DNA of 64,000 nucleotides. Source: Arthrobacter sp. PAMC 25486 (lineage in GTDB: Bacteria > Actinomycetota > Actinomycetes > Actinomycetales > Micrococcaceae). The position numbers were made by a program, and so were the translations under genes. Location: the NCBI RefSeq assembly GCF_000785535.1, contig NZ_CP007595.1, positions 992,001 to 1,056,000 of the forward strand. Reading direction: 5' to 3'. Shown piece by piece: positions 1 to 9,742 of this stretch. Each line of letters begins with the position of its first letter. Position 1 is the first letter of the stretch. Under the pieces are notes generated by a model, which searched no databases, had not been told where the DNA came from, and saw only the letters and a program-made list of their open reading frames with translations.

Positions 1-65
1 AGGGCCAGACGTGGTGGTTCCACCCGTCCCAGGCAGCCTAGCTCCTCTCTCCCACGCCAATCCAA

Positions 66-145
66 ACGCTCCTGCAGATCCGGGGCATTCTTTCCCAACG
101 CTCCTGCAGATCCGGGGCATTCTTTCCCAACGCTCGCGCACTCAG
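66..145. repeat. 32-bp tandem repeat of the ACGCTC family
   Basis: Two identical 32-bp units (66-97 and 98-129) and a partial third run in tandem. Each unit starts ACGCTCCTGCAG and contains GGGGCATTC and TTTCCC. The partial third unit switches to the variant ACGCTCGCGCACT. Related units occur at 1085-1175 and 60711-60835, so this is a dispersed intergenic family. It lies just downstream of the DapA-like gene. Confidence 0.8.
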
Positions 146-147
146 GT

Positions 148-1053
148 CTAACCGTGGATTGCGCTGCCCAGCTGCCAGGTTTCTTCCTGGGTGGCGGCGG
201 CAAAGGGACCCCGGGGCCCAGCCGTCGGAACGCCGATGACATTGGACAGGGCGTGCAGGGCGCCAATGGCGTGGGGCATGCCAGCCAACGATTGCGCGAT
301 GGTCTGCAAACGCGCCAAGCTTGCACCCTGCAGCCCACCTGCACGGGCCAGGCGCCATACGTTTGCGTACTCGCCCGGCAGCAACCCGGCAAGACCGGTG
401 TGCCATGCATCAACCTCGGGCAGTTCCGCCAACAACTGGACGTCGGAGCTCAGCCCGATTGAGAAGGCCTGCCCCACAGCTTCCCTCAACTCCCGGACCC
501 GGCCGGCAACATTGTCGCGCCGCATAGTGTCCTTGACGGCCATCACGCGGGCATTGGCTGCCAGGAACGCCAGGGTTGCCGGGCTGACATCAAATTGGGT
601 CTGGGCCGGCTTGTTGTAAAAGCAGATCGGCAGGGCCGTTGCTTCGGCGACAGCCATGAACAGCACCCGCACTTCCCTATCGGAGAGCGGCAGGTAGGAG
701 AACGGGGCCAGCACCAGGCCGGCGGCACCTGCGCGTTCGGCATCTTCCGCCAGGCGGACGACTTCCCGCGTGGACGGCGCGCTCACCGCCGTGTACACCG
801 ACAAGATGGATTCCCGCGAACCTTCCGAAGTGCCAACCATGAGTGCTGACTCCACCGCTGTTTGCACCACGGACTGGCGCTCGGCACGGTCGAAGGTCAC
901 TCCTGCACCGGACGTGGCCAGCACGGTGACTCCCGGTAAACCCGCGAAGGCCGTGTTGCGCACGAGGTGGGCGAAGGAAATCAAGTCGGGCTCTCCGTCG
1001 TGCGCCAGTGACGTGATGGGATAAGCCACGAGGCCGGTGAAGGGCTGTGTCAC
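148..1053 (-). CDS. DapA/NanA-family class I aldolase (dihydrodipicolinate-synthase-like)
   Basis: A 301-residue TIM-barrel aldolase of the DHDPS/N-acetylneuraminate lyase family. The Schiff-base lysine is in VMAVKDTM and the catalytic tyrosine in CFYNKP. The usual GTTGE substrate loop reads ATSGAG, so the substrate is unlikely to be the standard DapA one and cannot be named. The reading frame is open upstream to 1407 but is not aldolase-like there. I start at GTG 1053, preceded by AAAGGA at good spacing. It lies 166 bp downstream of pdxS, where many actinobacteria have pdxT or an acyltransferase. It could act on a sugar-acid or other keto-acid. Confidence 0.8.
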   Translation of the reverse strand: MTQPFTGLVAYPITSLAHDGEPDLISFAHLVRNTAFAGLPGVTVLATSGAGVTFDRAERQSVVQTAVESALMVGTSEGSRESILSVYTAVSAPSTREVVRLAEDAERAGAAGLVLAPFSYLPLSDREVRVLFMAVAEATALPICFYNKPAQTQFDVSPATLAFLAANARVMAVKDTMRRDNVAGRVRELREAVGQAFSIGLSSDVQLLAELPEVDAWHTGLAGLLPGEYANVWRLARAGGLQGASLARLQTIAQSLAGMPHAIGALHALSNVIGVPTAGPRGPFAAATQEETWQLGSAIHG

Positions 1054-1084
1054 GTTGTCAATCCTTTGGGAAAAGTGGGAGTCC

Positions 1085-1175
1085 AGGCACCGTTGCAGGA
1101 GTGTCAGCCAAAAATGCCCCATAGCTGCAGGAGCGTTGGGGAAAAATGGCCCACAAGTGAGCGAGCGTCCGGAAG
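1085..1175. repeat. dispersed ACGCTC-type repeat units
   Basis: Read on the minus strand, this gap between pdxS and the aldolase holds three degenerate ~32-bp units. They start GACGCTCGCTCACTTG, ACGCTCCTGCAG and ACACTCCTGCA. Each is followed by a GGGSCATTTTT-like core. They match the family at 66-145 and 60711-60835 and may act as an operon-end structure. Confidence 0.7.
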
Positions 1176-1219
1176 GGGCGGCGCTGCAGGGGCTTTCCCC
1201 TGCAGCACCGCACCTGGTG

Positions 1220-2122
1220 TTACCAGCCGCGCTCGGACAGCCGGTGCGGTTCGGGGAGGTCGGCGACGTTGATGCCCACCATGGCCTCGCCGAGCCCGCG
1301 CGAAACGTCCGCAATGACGGACGGGTCGTCGAAGAACGTGGTGGCCTTGACCACGGCGGCGGCACGCTGGGCCGGGTTGCCGGACTTGAAGATGCCGGAG
1401 CCGACAAACACGCCGTCGGCGCCGAGCTGCATCATCATGGCGGCGTCGGCCGGGGTGGCGATGCCGCCGGCGGTGAACAGGACCACGGGGAGCTTGCCGG
1501 AAGCGGCAACTTCCTTGACGAGTTCGTACGGGGCCTGCAGTTCCTTGGCCGCAACGTACAGCTCATCCGCAGGCAGTGCCGCCAGCTGGGCGATCTGCGT
1601 GCGAATCTTGCGCATGTGGCCCGTGGCGTTGGAAACATCGCCCGTGCCGGCCTCGCCCTTGGATCGGATCATGGCCGCGCCCTCGTTGATGCGGCGCAGC
1701 GCCTCACCGAGGTTCGTGGCGCCACAGACGAAGGGAACCTTGAAGTTCCACTTGTCGATGTGGTGCTCGTAATCTGCCGGGGTCAGCACCTCGGACTCAT
1801 CCACGTAGTCAACGCCCAAGGATTCCAGCACCTGGGCTTCAACGAAGTGGCCAATGCGGGCCTTGGCCATCACGGGGATGGACACGGCGGCAATAATGGC
1901 GTCGATCATGTCCGGATCGCTGGCGCGGGACACGCCGCCCTGGGCACGGATGTCGGCGGGGACGCGTTCCAGTGCCATGACGGCCACGGCGCCGGCGTCT
2001 TCGGCAATCTTTGCCTGCTCAACGTTGACAACGTCCATGATGACGCCGCCCTTGAGCATGTCGGCCATGCCGCGCTTGACCCGGCTGCTGCCGGTGACGG
2101 GTGTTACCTCGGGTGTAGACAC
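1220..2122 (-). CDS. pdxS: pyridoxal 5'-phosphate synthase lyase subunit PdxS
   Basis: A 300-residue PdxS/Pdx1 (SNZ) protein. It condenses ribose 5-phosphate and glyceraldehyde 3-phosphate with ammonia to form PLP in the cytosol. Hallmarks are [17 protein letters not shown] near the N-terminus, the lysine in [10 protein letters not shown], and the phosphate-binding stretch in [17 protein letters not shown]. Length is normal for the family. The partner glutaminase PdxT, which supplies ammonia, is not in this window; the next gene downstream is an aldolase-like gene. It lies 115 bp downstream of pgsA and so probably has its own promoter. Confidence 0.97.
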   Translation of the reverse strand: MSTPEVTPVTGSSRVKRGMADMLKGGVIMDVVNVEQAKIAEDAGAVAVMALERVPADIRAQGGVSRASDPDMIDAIIAAVSIPVMAKARIGHFVEAQVLESLGVDYVDESEVLTPADYEHHIDKWNFKVPFVCGATNLGEALRRINEGAAMIRSKGEAGTGDVSNATGHMRKIRTQIAQLAALPADELYVAAKELQAPYELVKEVAASGKLPVVLFTAGGIATPADAAMMMQLGADGVFVGSGIFKSGNPAQRAAAVVKATTFFDDPSVIADVSRGLGEAMVGINVADLPEPHRLSERGW

Positions 2123-2237
2123 AAAAAACCCCTCTGGGAAGGAACGGTATATGAGAGCCTGCGCACGTGATCCGTGACACCGGCAGCCTCAGTCTATTCC
2201 GGGGCCCAGAGGGGATAAAAACAAGTGTTACTGTCCG

Positions 2238-2867
2238 TTATTGCTTTCCCGAGGGAAGGCTTTCCGCCAGCGCCTGGCGCCGCACCGTGCCGATCCTTTG
2301 GAACACCGTGACCAGGCTGGCGATGGCCAGCAGGACAAGCACGACGGCGAGCACGGCTTCGGGGATGCCGAGGCCTACCAGCCCGGTCGCCACGAGGACG
2401 ACCACGAGCCTGTCAGAGCGTTCGGCAATGCCGACGTTGGCGGTCATGCCAAGCCCCTCGGCCCGTGCCTTGGCATAGGAGACGATTGAGCCCAGCACCA
2501 GGCATGTCAGTGCCATGGCCGCGATGAAACGGTTGTCACCGCCGGTGTAGAACCAGATGACAATGCCGGCAAACACGGCGCCGTCCCCTACCCGGTCAAG
2601 GGTGGAGTCAAGGAAGGCGCCCCACTTTCCGGAGCGGCCGAGCATCCTGGCCATGAGCCCGTCAACAATGTCGGAGAACACAAAAACGGTGATGACCACG
2701 GTGCCCCAGAACAGTTCACCCAGCGGGTACCCGATCAGGGCGCCGGCGGCAACACCCAGGGTGCCCACGATGGTCACCGCATCGGGTGAAACCTTCAGGC
2801 GCACCAACAGGGCGGCGACGGGGGTGAAGATCGCGGCGAAAAGTGCCCGCGCATATTTGTTAAGCAT
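2238..2867 (-). CDS. pgsA: CDP-alcohol phosphatidyltransferase (phosphatidylinositol-phosphate synthase type)
   Basis: A 209-residue membrane enzyme with the full CDP-alcohol phosphotransferase signature DIVDGLMAR...GAFLDSTLD (DxxDGxxARx8GxxxDxxxD), which binds the metals. Several hydrophobic helices follow. In actinobacteria this position after a HIT gene is typical of the enzyme that joins CDP-diacylglycerol to inositol phosphate. Start ATG 2867 overlaps the end of the HIT gene by 8 nt, so translation is coupled. The longer upstream frame is not protein-like. The PIM acyltransferase and mannosyltransferase genes that often follow are absent. Confidence 0.9.
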   Translation of the reverse strand: MLNKYARALFAAIFTPVAALLVRLKVSPDAVTIVGTLGVAAGALIGYPLGELFWGTVVITVFVFSDIVDGLMARMLGRSGKWGAFLDSTLDRVGDGAVFAGIVIWFYTGGDNRFIAAMALTCLVLGSIVSYAKARAEGLGMTANVGIAERSDRLVVVLVATGLVGLGIPEAVLAVVLVLLAIASLVTVFQRIGTVRRQALAESLPSGKQ

Positions 2868-3462
2868 CGTTCTTCTCCGACCCGTCGGGAGCAGTGGACG
2901 GCACGGCCGCCCACGCTTCCGACACCTGTTGGCGGACATCAGCCAGGGTCTGGGTGATGGCCTTCGTCCCGGCGATGATGGGCATAAAGTTTCCGTCGCC
3001 ACCCCACCGCGGCACAATGTGCTGGTGCAGGTGCGCGGCAATGCCGGCACCTCCTGTAACACCCTGGTTCATGCCAAGGTTGAAGCCCGACGGATTGGCC
3101 ACCTGGCGAAGAATCCTCATGGCCTGCTGCGACAGGGCGGCAAACTCGGCGGTTTCCTCAAGCGTCAGGTCGCTGTAGTCCGGCACGTGGCGGTACGGGC
3201 ACACGAGCAGGTGGCCGGGGTTGTACGGGTACAGGTTCAGCACCACATAGGCCAGCTTGCCGCGGTGGACAATCAGGGATTGCTCATCGCTGCGTCCCGG
3301 CGCCTCACAAAAGGGGCAGCTGTCCTTTGCCGCAAATTGTTCCTGCCCGCCCTTGACATAGGCAAGCCGGTGGGGCGTCCAGAGTCGTTGAAACGCATCT
3401 GGAACCCCGGGGAGTTCAAAATCATCCACAACGGGCTCCGGCGCCCCACCAAAGTTGCTCAC
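2860..3462 (-). CDS. HIT-family hydrolase (Ap4A phosphorylase-like)
   Basis: A 200-residue histidine-triad protein. The triad is HLHQHIVPR at about residue 144, where the middle histidine of the HxHxH motif is the nucleophile. A CPFC motif earlier suggests a metal site. It resembles the mycobacterial HIT protein beside pgsA (Rv2613c type), which cleaves diadenosine tetraphosphate; I infer a similar nucleotide-housekeeping role. Its ATG overlaps the thrS stop (ATGA type), and pgsA overlaps its end, so thrS-HIT-pgsA looks like one transcript. Confidence 0.92.
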   Translation of the reverse strand: MSNFGGAPEPVVDDFELPGVPDAFQRLWTPHRLAYVKGGQEQFAAKDSCPFCEAPGRSDEQSLIVHRGKLAYVVLNLYPYNPGHLLVCPYRHVPDYSDLTLEETAEFAALSQQAMRILRQVANPSGFNLGMNQGVTGGAGIAAHLHQHIVPRWGGDGNFMPIIAGTKAITQTLADVRQQVSEAWAAVPSTAPDGSEKNDA

Positions 3463-5465
3463 GCCGTGCGGTTCCTAACCGCGTCAACAATGCGGCGCAC
3501 AGCCTCTTCGACCGGCACGCCGTTGTCCTGGCTGCCATCACGGAAGCGGAAGGAGACGGCGTTGGCGTCGGCGTCGTCACCGCCGGCGATCAGCACGAAC
3601 GGGATCTTGTCCTTGCTGGCGGTGCGGATCTTCTTGGGGAACCTGTCGCTGGAGATGTCCACCTCGGCACGGATGCCAGCGCGCTTAAGCTGGGCAACGA
3701 CGTCGAACATGTAGTCATTGAAGGCCTCGGCAACCGGGATCGCCACGACCTGCACGGGTGAAAGCCAGGCCGGGAAGGCGCCCGCGTAGTGCTCGGTCAG
3801 CACGCCCATGAAACGCTCCACCGAACCAAACAAGGCGCGGTGGATCATGACGGGGCGCTGGCGGGTGCCGTCAGCTGCCTGGTACTCCAGCTCGAAGCGC
3901 TCGGGCAGGTTGAAGTCCAGCTGGATGGTGGACATCTGCCAGGTGCGGCCCAGTGCGTCCTTCGCCTGAACGGAGATCTTGGGGCCATAGAATGCGGCGC
4001 CTCCGGGGTCTGCTACGAGCTCCAGCCCGGATTCGCGTGCGACGTCGGCCAGCGTCTGGGTGGCTTCTTCCCACACGGCGTCGTCGCCAACAAACTTTTC
4101 CGGGTCCTTCGTGGAGAGCTCCAGGTAGAAGTCGTCCAGGCCGTAGTCCTTCAGGAGGGACAGGACAAAGTTCAGGGTCTCGGTGAGCTCGTCCTTCATC
4201 TGCTCCTTGGTGCAGTAGATGTGGGCGTCGTCCTGTGTCATGCCGCGCACACGGGTCAGGCCGTGGACCACGCCGGACTTCTCGTAGCGGTAGACGGACC
4301 CGAATTCGAACAGGCGCAGCGGCAGTTCACGGTAGGAGCGCCCGCGGGAGCGGAAGATCAGGTTGTGCATGGGGCAGTTCATCGGCTTGAGGTAGTAGTC
4401 CTGGCCGGGCTTGCGCACCGTGCCGTCCTCATTCAGCTCCGCATCAACGTGCATGGGAGGGAACATGCCGTCCCGGTACCAGTCCAGGTGGCCGGAGACC
4501 TCGTACAGGTTGGATTTGGTGATGTGCGGGGTGTACACAAAGTCGTAGCCGGCCTCGACGTGGCGCTTGCGCGAGTAGTCTTCCATCTCCTTGCGGATGA
4601 TGCCGCCCTTGGGGTGGAACACAGGCAGGCCCGAACCCAGCTCGTCGGGGAAGGAGAACAGGTCCAGTTCGACGCCGAGCTTGCGGTGGTCGCGCCGCTC
4701 GGCTTCTGCGATGCGTTCCTGGTACGCCTTGAGTGCTTCCTTGGAGGGCCAGGCCGTTCCGTAGATGCGCTGCAGCTGCTGGTTATTCTGGTTGCCCAAC
4801 CAATAAGCGGCGGAGGTGCGGGTCAGCGCGAAGGCGTTGGAGATCAGCTTCGTGTTTTGCAGGTGCGGGCCGCGGCACAAATCGCACCAGAGCTCTTCAC
4901 CGCTCTTGCGGTCAATGTTTGAGTAGATGGTGATGTCACCGGCACCAACCTCGACGTTCACGCCCTCAGCGGAGTCGCCGTCGTTCTTCTTGCCCAGCAG
5001 TTCAAGCTTGTAGGGCTCGTTGGCCATGGCTTCGCGGGCCTCGTCCTCGGAGACGACACGGCGGGCAAACTTTTGGTTCTGGTTGACGATCTTGAGCATC
5101 ATCTTCTCAAGCGTCTTCAGGTCTTCGGGGGTGAAGGGCTCGGCGACGTCAAAGTCAAAGTAGAAGCCGTCGGTGATGTACGGGCCGATGCCCAACTTGG
5201 CGTCGGGGCGCAACGCCTGCACGGCCTGGGCCATGACGTGCGCGGTGGAGTGGCGCAGGACATCCAGGCCGTCGGGGGAATCGATGGTGACGGCTTCCAC
5301 GGAAGCGCCGTCGTCCAGGACTGCGGCGAGGTCCTTCAAAACCCCGTCAACGCGCATGACAACAACGTCGCGGCGTTCAAAGAACAGCTCCGCGCCGGTG
5401 GTGCCTGTGGCCACCGCAGTCGTCTCGCCGTCGACATTAATGGTGATCTGTGTATCCACTGGCAC
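3459..5465 (-). CDS. thrS: threonine--tRNA ligase
   Basis: A 668-residue class II synthetase that charges tRNA-Thr. Domains in order: N-terminal TGS (about 1-65), the second additional editing domain starting at [11 protein letters not shown], catalytic core with motif 2 ([12 protein letters not shown], about 378) and motif 3 (FGSVERFMG, about 540), and a C-terminal anticodon-binding domain. Zinc ligands are the cysteine of MNCPMHN and the histidines of DDAHIY and MIHRALF. Length is normal. It is the first gene of the thrS-HIT-pgsA run. Confidence 0.98.
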   Translation of the reverse strand: MPVDTQITINVDGETTAVATGTTGAELFFERRDVVVMRVDGVLKDLAAVLDDGASVEAVTIDSPDGLDVLRHSTAHVMAQAVQALRPDAKLGIGPYITDGFYFDFDVAEPFTPEDLKTLEKMMLKIVNQNQKFARRVVSEDEAREAMANEPYKLELLGKKNDGDSAEGVNVEVGAGDITIYSNIDRKSGEELWCDLCRGPHLQNTKLISNAFALTRTSAAYWLGNQNNQQLQRIYGTAWPSKEALKAYQERIAEAERRDHRKLGVELDLFSFPDELGSGLPVFHPKGGIIRKEMEDYSRKRHVEAGYDFVYTPHITKSNLYEVSGHLDWYRDGMFPPMHVDAELNEDGTVRKPGQDYYLKPMNCPMHNLIFRSRGRSYRELPLRLFEFGSVYRYEKSGVVHGLTRVRGMTQDDAHIYCTKEQMKDELTETLNFVLSLLKDYGLDDFYLELSTKDPEKFVGDDAVWEEATQTLADVARESGLELVADPGGAAFYGPKISVQAKDALGRTWQMSTIQLDFNLPERFELEYQAADGTRQRPVMIHRALFGSVERFMGVLTEHYAGAFPAWLSPVQVVAIPVAEAFNDYMFDVVAQLKRAGIRAEVDISSDRFPKKIRTASKDKIPFVLIAGGDDADANAVSFRFRDGSQDNGVPVEEAVRRIVDAVRNRTA

Positions 5466-5590
5466 TGGTAACTCCTTGATTTGTCATGTGCGGCTCCATG
5501 TTTAAGCAACATACGGGGGTTGCTGTGAGCCTCTTCGATGGTATCGGTTCGCCGGGGCCGCAACCAACACGGGCGGTGCTGGCATTATTT

Positions 5591-8500
5591 TCAGCTGTTG
5601 GCGAGTGCGGCACCGGCTGCCGCGCCGCGGGCGCCCACAGCACCGGCTGGCACGGGCAGCGAGTCGGTGTTTTGCAGATCCCAGGCCTCCAACGCCTGTA
5701 CCGTGATGCCGCGCGGGCCGGTGCGCCGGGTCAGCCCCCGGATCAACAACATGCGGGTGCCAAAGAGCAGCGGCCCGGACTTTTCCTGGGCTTCGGTGAA
5801 GAAGACGGTGTCAACACAGCCCGTGCCGTCGTCGACGCTGATGAACACAACCCGTTTACCACCGCGCATGGGCGGGGTTTGGGTGGCGATCCGCACGCCC
5901 GCCACCAGAACCTCGGTATTGTTGCGCAGCCCCAGCAGTTCCTCCGCCCGGTGTACGCCCAGCCTGTCCAAAAACGGCGTGTAGCTGCCCATGAGGTGCT
6001 CGCTGACGTCCAGGGACAGCAGATCCAGTTCGGTGCGCACCGTCTCGGCCAGGCCGGGGGCCGGGTGCTCGGCGGGCAGGGAGCCCAGCTCCACGTCCTC
6101 CATGGGCAGGGCGAGCTGTCCGATGATGGGTTCGCTGCGTTTGCTGGCCTTGGCGGCCGGCAGGCTGTTGATGTGGGCCACCAGGTCGACGCGGTTGGCA
6201 GTGTTTCCCGTCAGTTTCTTTGCCTTGCTGTGCAGGGAGTCCAGGGCTCCCAGCTGGGCCAGCCGTTTCAGGGTGGGCCGGCTCAGTCTGGCCCGGTCCC
6301 GCAGGTCCGCAAGGCAATCATAGGGTTGGGCTGCCAGTATCCGTTTCAGCTCGGTGCCCGACAGTCCGTATACCCCGGCCAGGGACAGCCGGATTCCTGT
6401 GGCCCCTTCCGTTCCGTCTTCTGCGTGCGTGCGTTCGGCCCGGTACTCCCCGGCGCTGGCGTTGATGTCCAGGGGCAGGATGGGGATGCCCATGCGCCGG
6501 GCCTCCGCCACCAGGAGGCGCCGCGGATACATGCCGGGATCGTGTTCCCACAGTCCGGTCAAAAACTCGGCCGGGTGGTGTGCCTTCAACCAGGCCGACT
6601 GATAGGTGGGTACGGCAAAGGCCGCCCCATGGGCCTTGCAAAAACCAAAGCTGCCAAAGGCCGCCAGCGTCCCCCACACCTCGTCAATGACCGACGGTGC
6701 GTAACCCCGGGCTGCGGCCTTCTCACGGTAGTGCGCCTCCACCGCGGGTTCCACGGCGGGGTTGCCCAGCCCGCGCCGGAACTCGTCGGCCCGGGACAGT
6801 GTGCACCCTGTCATGACGTGGAAGGTGCGCAGCACCTGTTCGTGAAACACGGTGACCCCGTGGGTCTCGGCCAGGACGGGGACCAGATCGGGATGGGGGT
6901 AGTGCGGCACGGCAAAGCCGGCCCTGCTCTCCAGGAACGGTTTGACCATGTTCGACTGCATGGGGCCTGGCCGGAACAAGGAAATATCGATGATCAGGTC
7001 ATTGAACTCCGTGGGCGCCATCTTGCCCACCAGCTCGCGCTGGCCGGGCGACTCGATCTGGAAGCAGCCCAGCGTGTGAGTGCTGCGGATCAGCTCAAAG
7101 GTGGCTTCGTCGTCGAGCGGGACGGCGTCCAGGTCGATGGCCCCGTCCGCGGCGATGAACGGGGCGTCCGGCGCGTGCCCACCCTGGACGGCAACCTCCT
7201 CCCGTGAAGGGTGCAGCCGGATGACCTCCCGCACTGCATATGCCATGGCGCTTTGCATGCGCACCCCCAGCACATCCAGCTTGAGCATGCCCATGGCGTC
7301 CATGTCATGTTTGTCGAACTGGCTCATGGGCAGCCCCATGCCGCTGGGTTGCACGGGTGTGCGGTTCAGCAGCGAGGAGTCCCCCAGAATCACCCCGCAC
7401 GGGTGCATGGAGATGTGCCGCGGCAGGGAGTCGAGGCGCTCCGTGAGATCAACCAGGAGGTCAAGCTGGGCGCCGCCGCCCCTCCCACCCCCGGTGTCGG
7501 GATCACCCGAGCCGGCATGGTTGCGTGACTGCTGGACTTGGGCGGCAAAGTCCCGCAGCTCCGGCTTCTCCTCCAGTGCCTCCCTGAACGACCGCGCGGA
7601 GAACCGCCACAGCTGCTTGGCGATCTGGTCGATCTCCCCCCGGTCCATGCCCAGTGCCAGCCCGGCATCCCTGACGGCTCCGCGGGCCCGGTAACTGTTC
7701 TGCATGCTCATCAAGGTGACCCGCTCGGAACCAAACCGCTCAAAGATCCGCCTGTACACGTTGTGCCGTTGTGCGCTTTCCACATCGAGGTCGATGTCCG
7801 GCAGGGTGGACCTGTCACTGGACAGGAAGCGTTCAAAGAGGAGGTCATTGGCAATGGGGTCCACCGCGCTGATGCCCAGTAAATAGTTGACCAACGACGA
7901 CGCGCCGGAACCTCGTGCGGCCCGGCGCACCCCCATGCCCCGAATCATTTCCGAGACCTCCGCCACGGTGAGGAAGTAGGAGTCAAAGCCCAGTCCGGAA
8001 ATGGTTGTCAGCTCGGTCTCCAGCCGGTGGCGCACCGCCTGGAGTTCATTTCCGTGAAGCCCGGAGAAGCGCTGGTTCAGTCCCGCCTCGGTGCGCTGGC
8101 GCAATTCCACTGCGGCAGGGCGGGTCAGGCCCAGCACCTGCGCCTCAGGTGTTTTGGGGGTTTTCCAGCCGAGGTCGGCGGCAGGATCGAGCCTGCACTT
8201 ATCAGCCAGTTGGGCGGTGTTGGCCCACAACTGCCCCAGTTCGGCACTGCCGTAACCGCCCTGATACATGATTTCCTGGGCCACTGCGGACATTTGGGCG
8301 GCGCCTTTAAGCCAGGCCTGCCCTGTGGGCTGCAGGTTGTTCAGCTCGTTCAGTGAGTCCAACGGGGCAATGTTGCGGGCCGCGTCCAGGACATCCGCTG
8401 TGGGCGCATCCTCCTCCCGGCTGTAGCGGACGGCATTGCTCAGCACGGCGGGCACATCCAGTTCCTGCGCCAGCTTCAGCATCCGCACGGCATGGGAGGT

Positions 8501-9076
8501 GCTCATGGGTGCGCCGGGGGTGCTGAGGTGGCTCACAATTTCAACCACCAGCGACCCTGCCGGCATGGCGTTGCGCCATTGCAGGAACTTTGTCCGGGGC
8601 AGCAAGTATTTGCGTCCGCTCAGGGCCCGCCCCACGGGGGAGGCAGGTCCCAGCAGCACAGTCAGCGCCGGTTTGCCGCTGTCCGCATCCAGCACGCCGG
8701 CAGCCAGTTGGTCCAATGTCAGCCCGACCAGTTTTTTGGGCTGGTCGTGGGCGACAGAAATCAGCCGACAGAGGGCGCCGTAGCCGGTTCCGGGCGGCAG
8801 GAAAGCCCCGCCATGGGCAAGCACCACCACCCGCCCTACCGATTGCAGCCCCTCCGGGCCTTCTTCAAGGACAGCCAGGTCAACACCAATAATGGGATCA
8901 ATGTCTGCCTCCATGCAGGCCTTGACATGCTTGATGGCCCCATAAAGGCCATCCCTGTCGGCAATGGCCAGGGCGTCACCGTCCGCAGCGGCAGCCCGGG
9001 CCAGCTCCTGCGGCCACGACACACCGTAGTGGGCGCTGAAGGCGGAGGAACTGTGGAGATGGACAAAGTTACGCAC
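5591..9076 (-). CDS. dnaE2: error-prone DNA polymerase III alpha subunit
   Basis: About 1161 residues. It has an N-terminal PHP domain (FVHLHSSSAFSAHYG), a polymerase palm with PDIDLD (about 424) that holds the catalytic aspartates, CKAHGAAFAVPTYQSAWLKAHHP (about 809), and a C-terminal OB-fold region. DnaE2 performs mutagenic lesion bypass in the SOS response with ImuA'/ImuB. I start at GTG 9076, which overlaps the preceding DUF6504 gene by 8 nt; the longer upstream frame is a shadow of that gene. No imuA or imuB lies next to it here, which is unusual. Confidence 0.94.
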   Translation of the reverse strand: MRNFVHLHSSSAFSAHYGVSWPQELARAAAADGDALAIADRDGLYGAIKHVKACMEADIDPIIGVDLAVLEEGPEGLQSVGRVVVLAHGGAFLPPGTGYGALCRLISVAHDQPKKLVGLTLDQLAAGVLDADSGKPALTVLLGPASPVGRALSGRKYLLPRTKFLQWRNAMPAGSLVVEIVSHLSTPGAPMSTSHAVRMLKLAQELDVPAVLSNAVRYSREEDAPTADVLDAARNIAPLDSLNELNNLQPTGQAWLKGAAQMSAVAQEIMYQGGYGSAELGQLWANTAQLADKCRLDPAADLGWKTPKTPEAQVLGLTRPAAVELRQRTEAGLNQRFSGLHGNELQAVRHRLETELTTISGLGFDSYFLTVAEVSEMIRGMGVRRAARGSGASSLVNYLLGISAVDPIANDLLFERFLSSDRSTLPDIDLDVESAQRHNVYRRIFERFGSERVTLMSMQNSYRARGAVRDAGLALGMDRGEIDQIAKQLWRFSARSFREALEEKPELRDFAAQVQQSRNHAGSGDPDTGGGRGGGAQLDLLVDLTERLDSLPRHISMHPCGVILGDSSLLNRTPVQPSGMGLPMSQFDKHDMDAMGMLKLDVLGVRMQSAMAYAVREVIRLHPSREEVAVQGGHAPDAPFIAADGAIDLDAVPLDDEATFELIRSTHTLGCFQIESPGQRELVGKMAPTEFNDLIIDISLFRPGPMQSNMVKPFLESRAGFAVPHYPHPDLVPVLAETHGVTVFHEQVLRTFHVMTGCTLSRADEFRRGLGNPAVEPAVEAHYREKAAARGYAPSVIDEVWGTLAAFGSFGFCKAHGAAFAVPTYQSAWLKAHHPAEFLTGLWEHDPGMYPRRLLVAEARRMGIPILPLDINASAGEYRAERTHAEDGTEGATGIRLSLAGVYGLSGTELKRILAAQPYDCLADLRDRARLSRPTLKRLAQLGALDSLHSKAKKLTGNTANRVDLVAHINSLPAAKASKRSEPIIGQLALPMEDVELGSLPAEHPAPGLAETVRTELDLLSLDVSEHLMGSYTPFLDRLGVHRAEELLGLRNNTEVLVAGVRIATQTPPMRGGKRVVFISVDDGTGCVDTVFFTEAQEKSGPLLFGTRMLLIRGLTRRTGPRGITVQALEAWDLQNTDSLPVPAGAVGARGAAAGAALANS

Positions 9077-9461
9077 CGTCCAACCCCTGCCACGGATCGG
9101 CGTCGTCGTCGGCAGCGGCAGCGGCGGCGTCGGCGTCGGCGTCGTCGGAAGCGGCAGCGCCGTCGTCGGCAGCGTCATAAATCTTGATGGCCCGCCACCG
9201 GTCGGCGGGACGGTAATGCACCACGTCAAGAGTGAATCGCTGCCCTTCTCCGCCACTGAGCACCAGCCGCCACATTTGGGTGTCCACGGTCCCCACCCCG
9301 GCGCCCGGCGGGAGGCGTTCATCACTTTGCCACCAGGGCCGCCGTTCATACCAGCACAGTGGCTCCGGCTCGACGTCGTACAGCACCCCGCGCCACGAAA
9401 GCTGCACAAGCGCCCCCTGCGCCGAATACACAACATCCACGGCTTCGCTGAAGATGCCCAT
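9069..9461 (-). CDS. DUF6504 family protein (dnaE2 partner)
   Basis: A 130-residue protein of the family usually encoded between imuB and dnaE2. Recognisable core: MGIFSEAVDV, LSWRGVLYDVEPEPLCWYERRPWW and a C-terminal VVHYRPADRWRAIKIYD. Function is unknown; association with translesion synthesis is by context. The tail is an Ala/Asp low-complexity run written by GCN/GAC repeats. I choose ATG 9461 because TGGAG sits 8 nt upstream and family members start with MG(I/M)FSE; an in-frame ATG at 9536 would add 25 atypical residues. dnaE2 overlaps its stop. Confidence 0.75.
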   Translation of the reverse strand: MGIFSEAVDVVYSAQGALVQLSWRGVLYDVEPEPLCWYERRPWWQSDERLPPGAGVGTVDTQMWRLVLSGGEGQRFTLDVVHYRPADRWRAIKIYDAADDGAAASDDADADAAAAAADDDADPWQGLDGA

Positions 9462-9538
9462 GCAGATGCTCCATTCCCAGCCGGCAGTGCGTGCCGGCGC
9501 AAACAGCCACCCGCATTCCAAGCCCACAAATTTCATTA

Positions 9539-9550
9539 GTAAATATGTTC
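9539..9550. promoter_or_regulatory. degenerate LexA/SOS-like half palindrome
   Basis: GTAAATATGTTC, read from the minus strand as GAACATATTTAC, matches one perfect half (GAAC) of the actinobacterial SOS box GAAC-N4-GTTC; the other half is degraded. It lies about 80 bp upstream of the DUF6504-dnaE2 start, where an SOS operator would be expected. Confidence 0.3.
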
Positions 9551-9742
9551 TATTGAATTTCAGTGTACGCTCATTTCCATGCGGAAGTAACCGCTCAATT
9601 GGGAAGAAACGCACGGTCCGGGCACAAATTCGGTACCCAATGCGTTATCTGGATAGCTGACAACGCAACAGGCGTCTAGCATGGCCTTATGGCTATTGGT
9701 TAGGCGTGCTATTAGCGCCACAACGATTTTAAGGAGCGCTCC

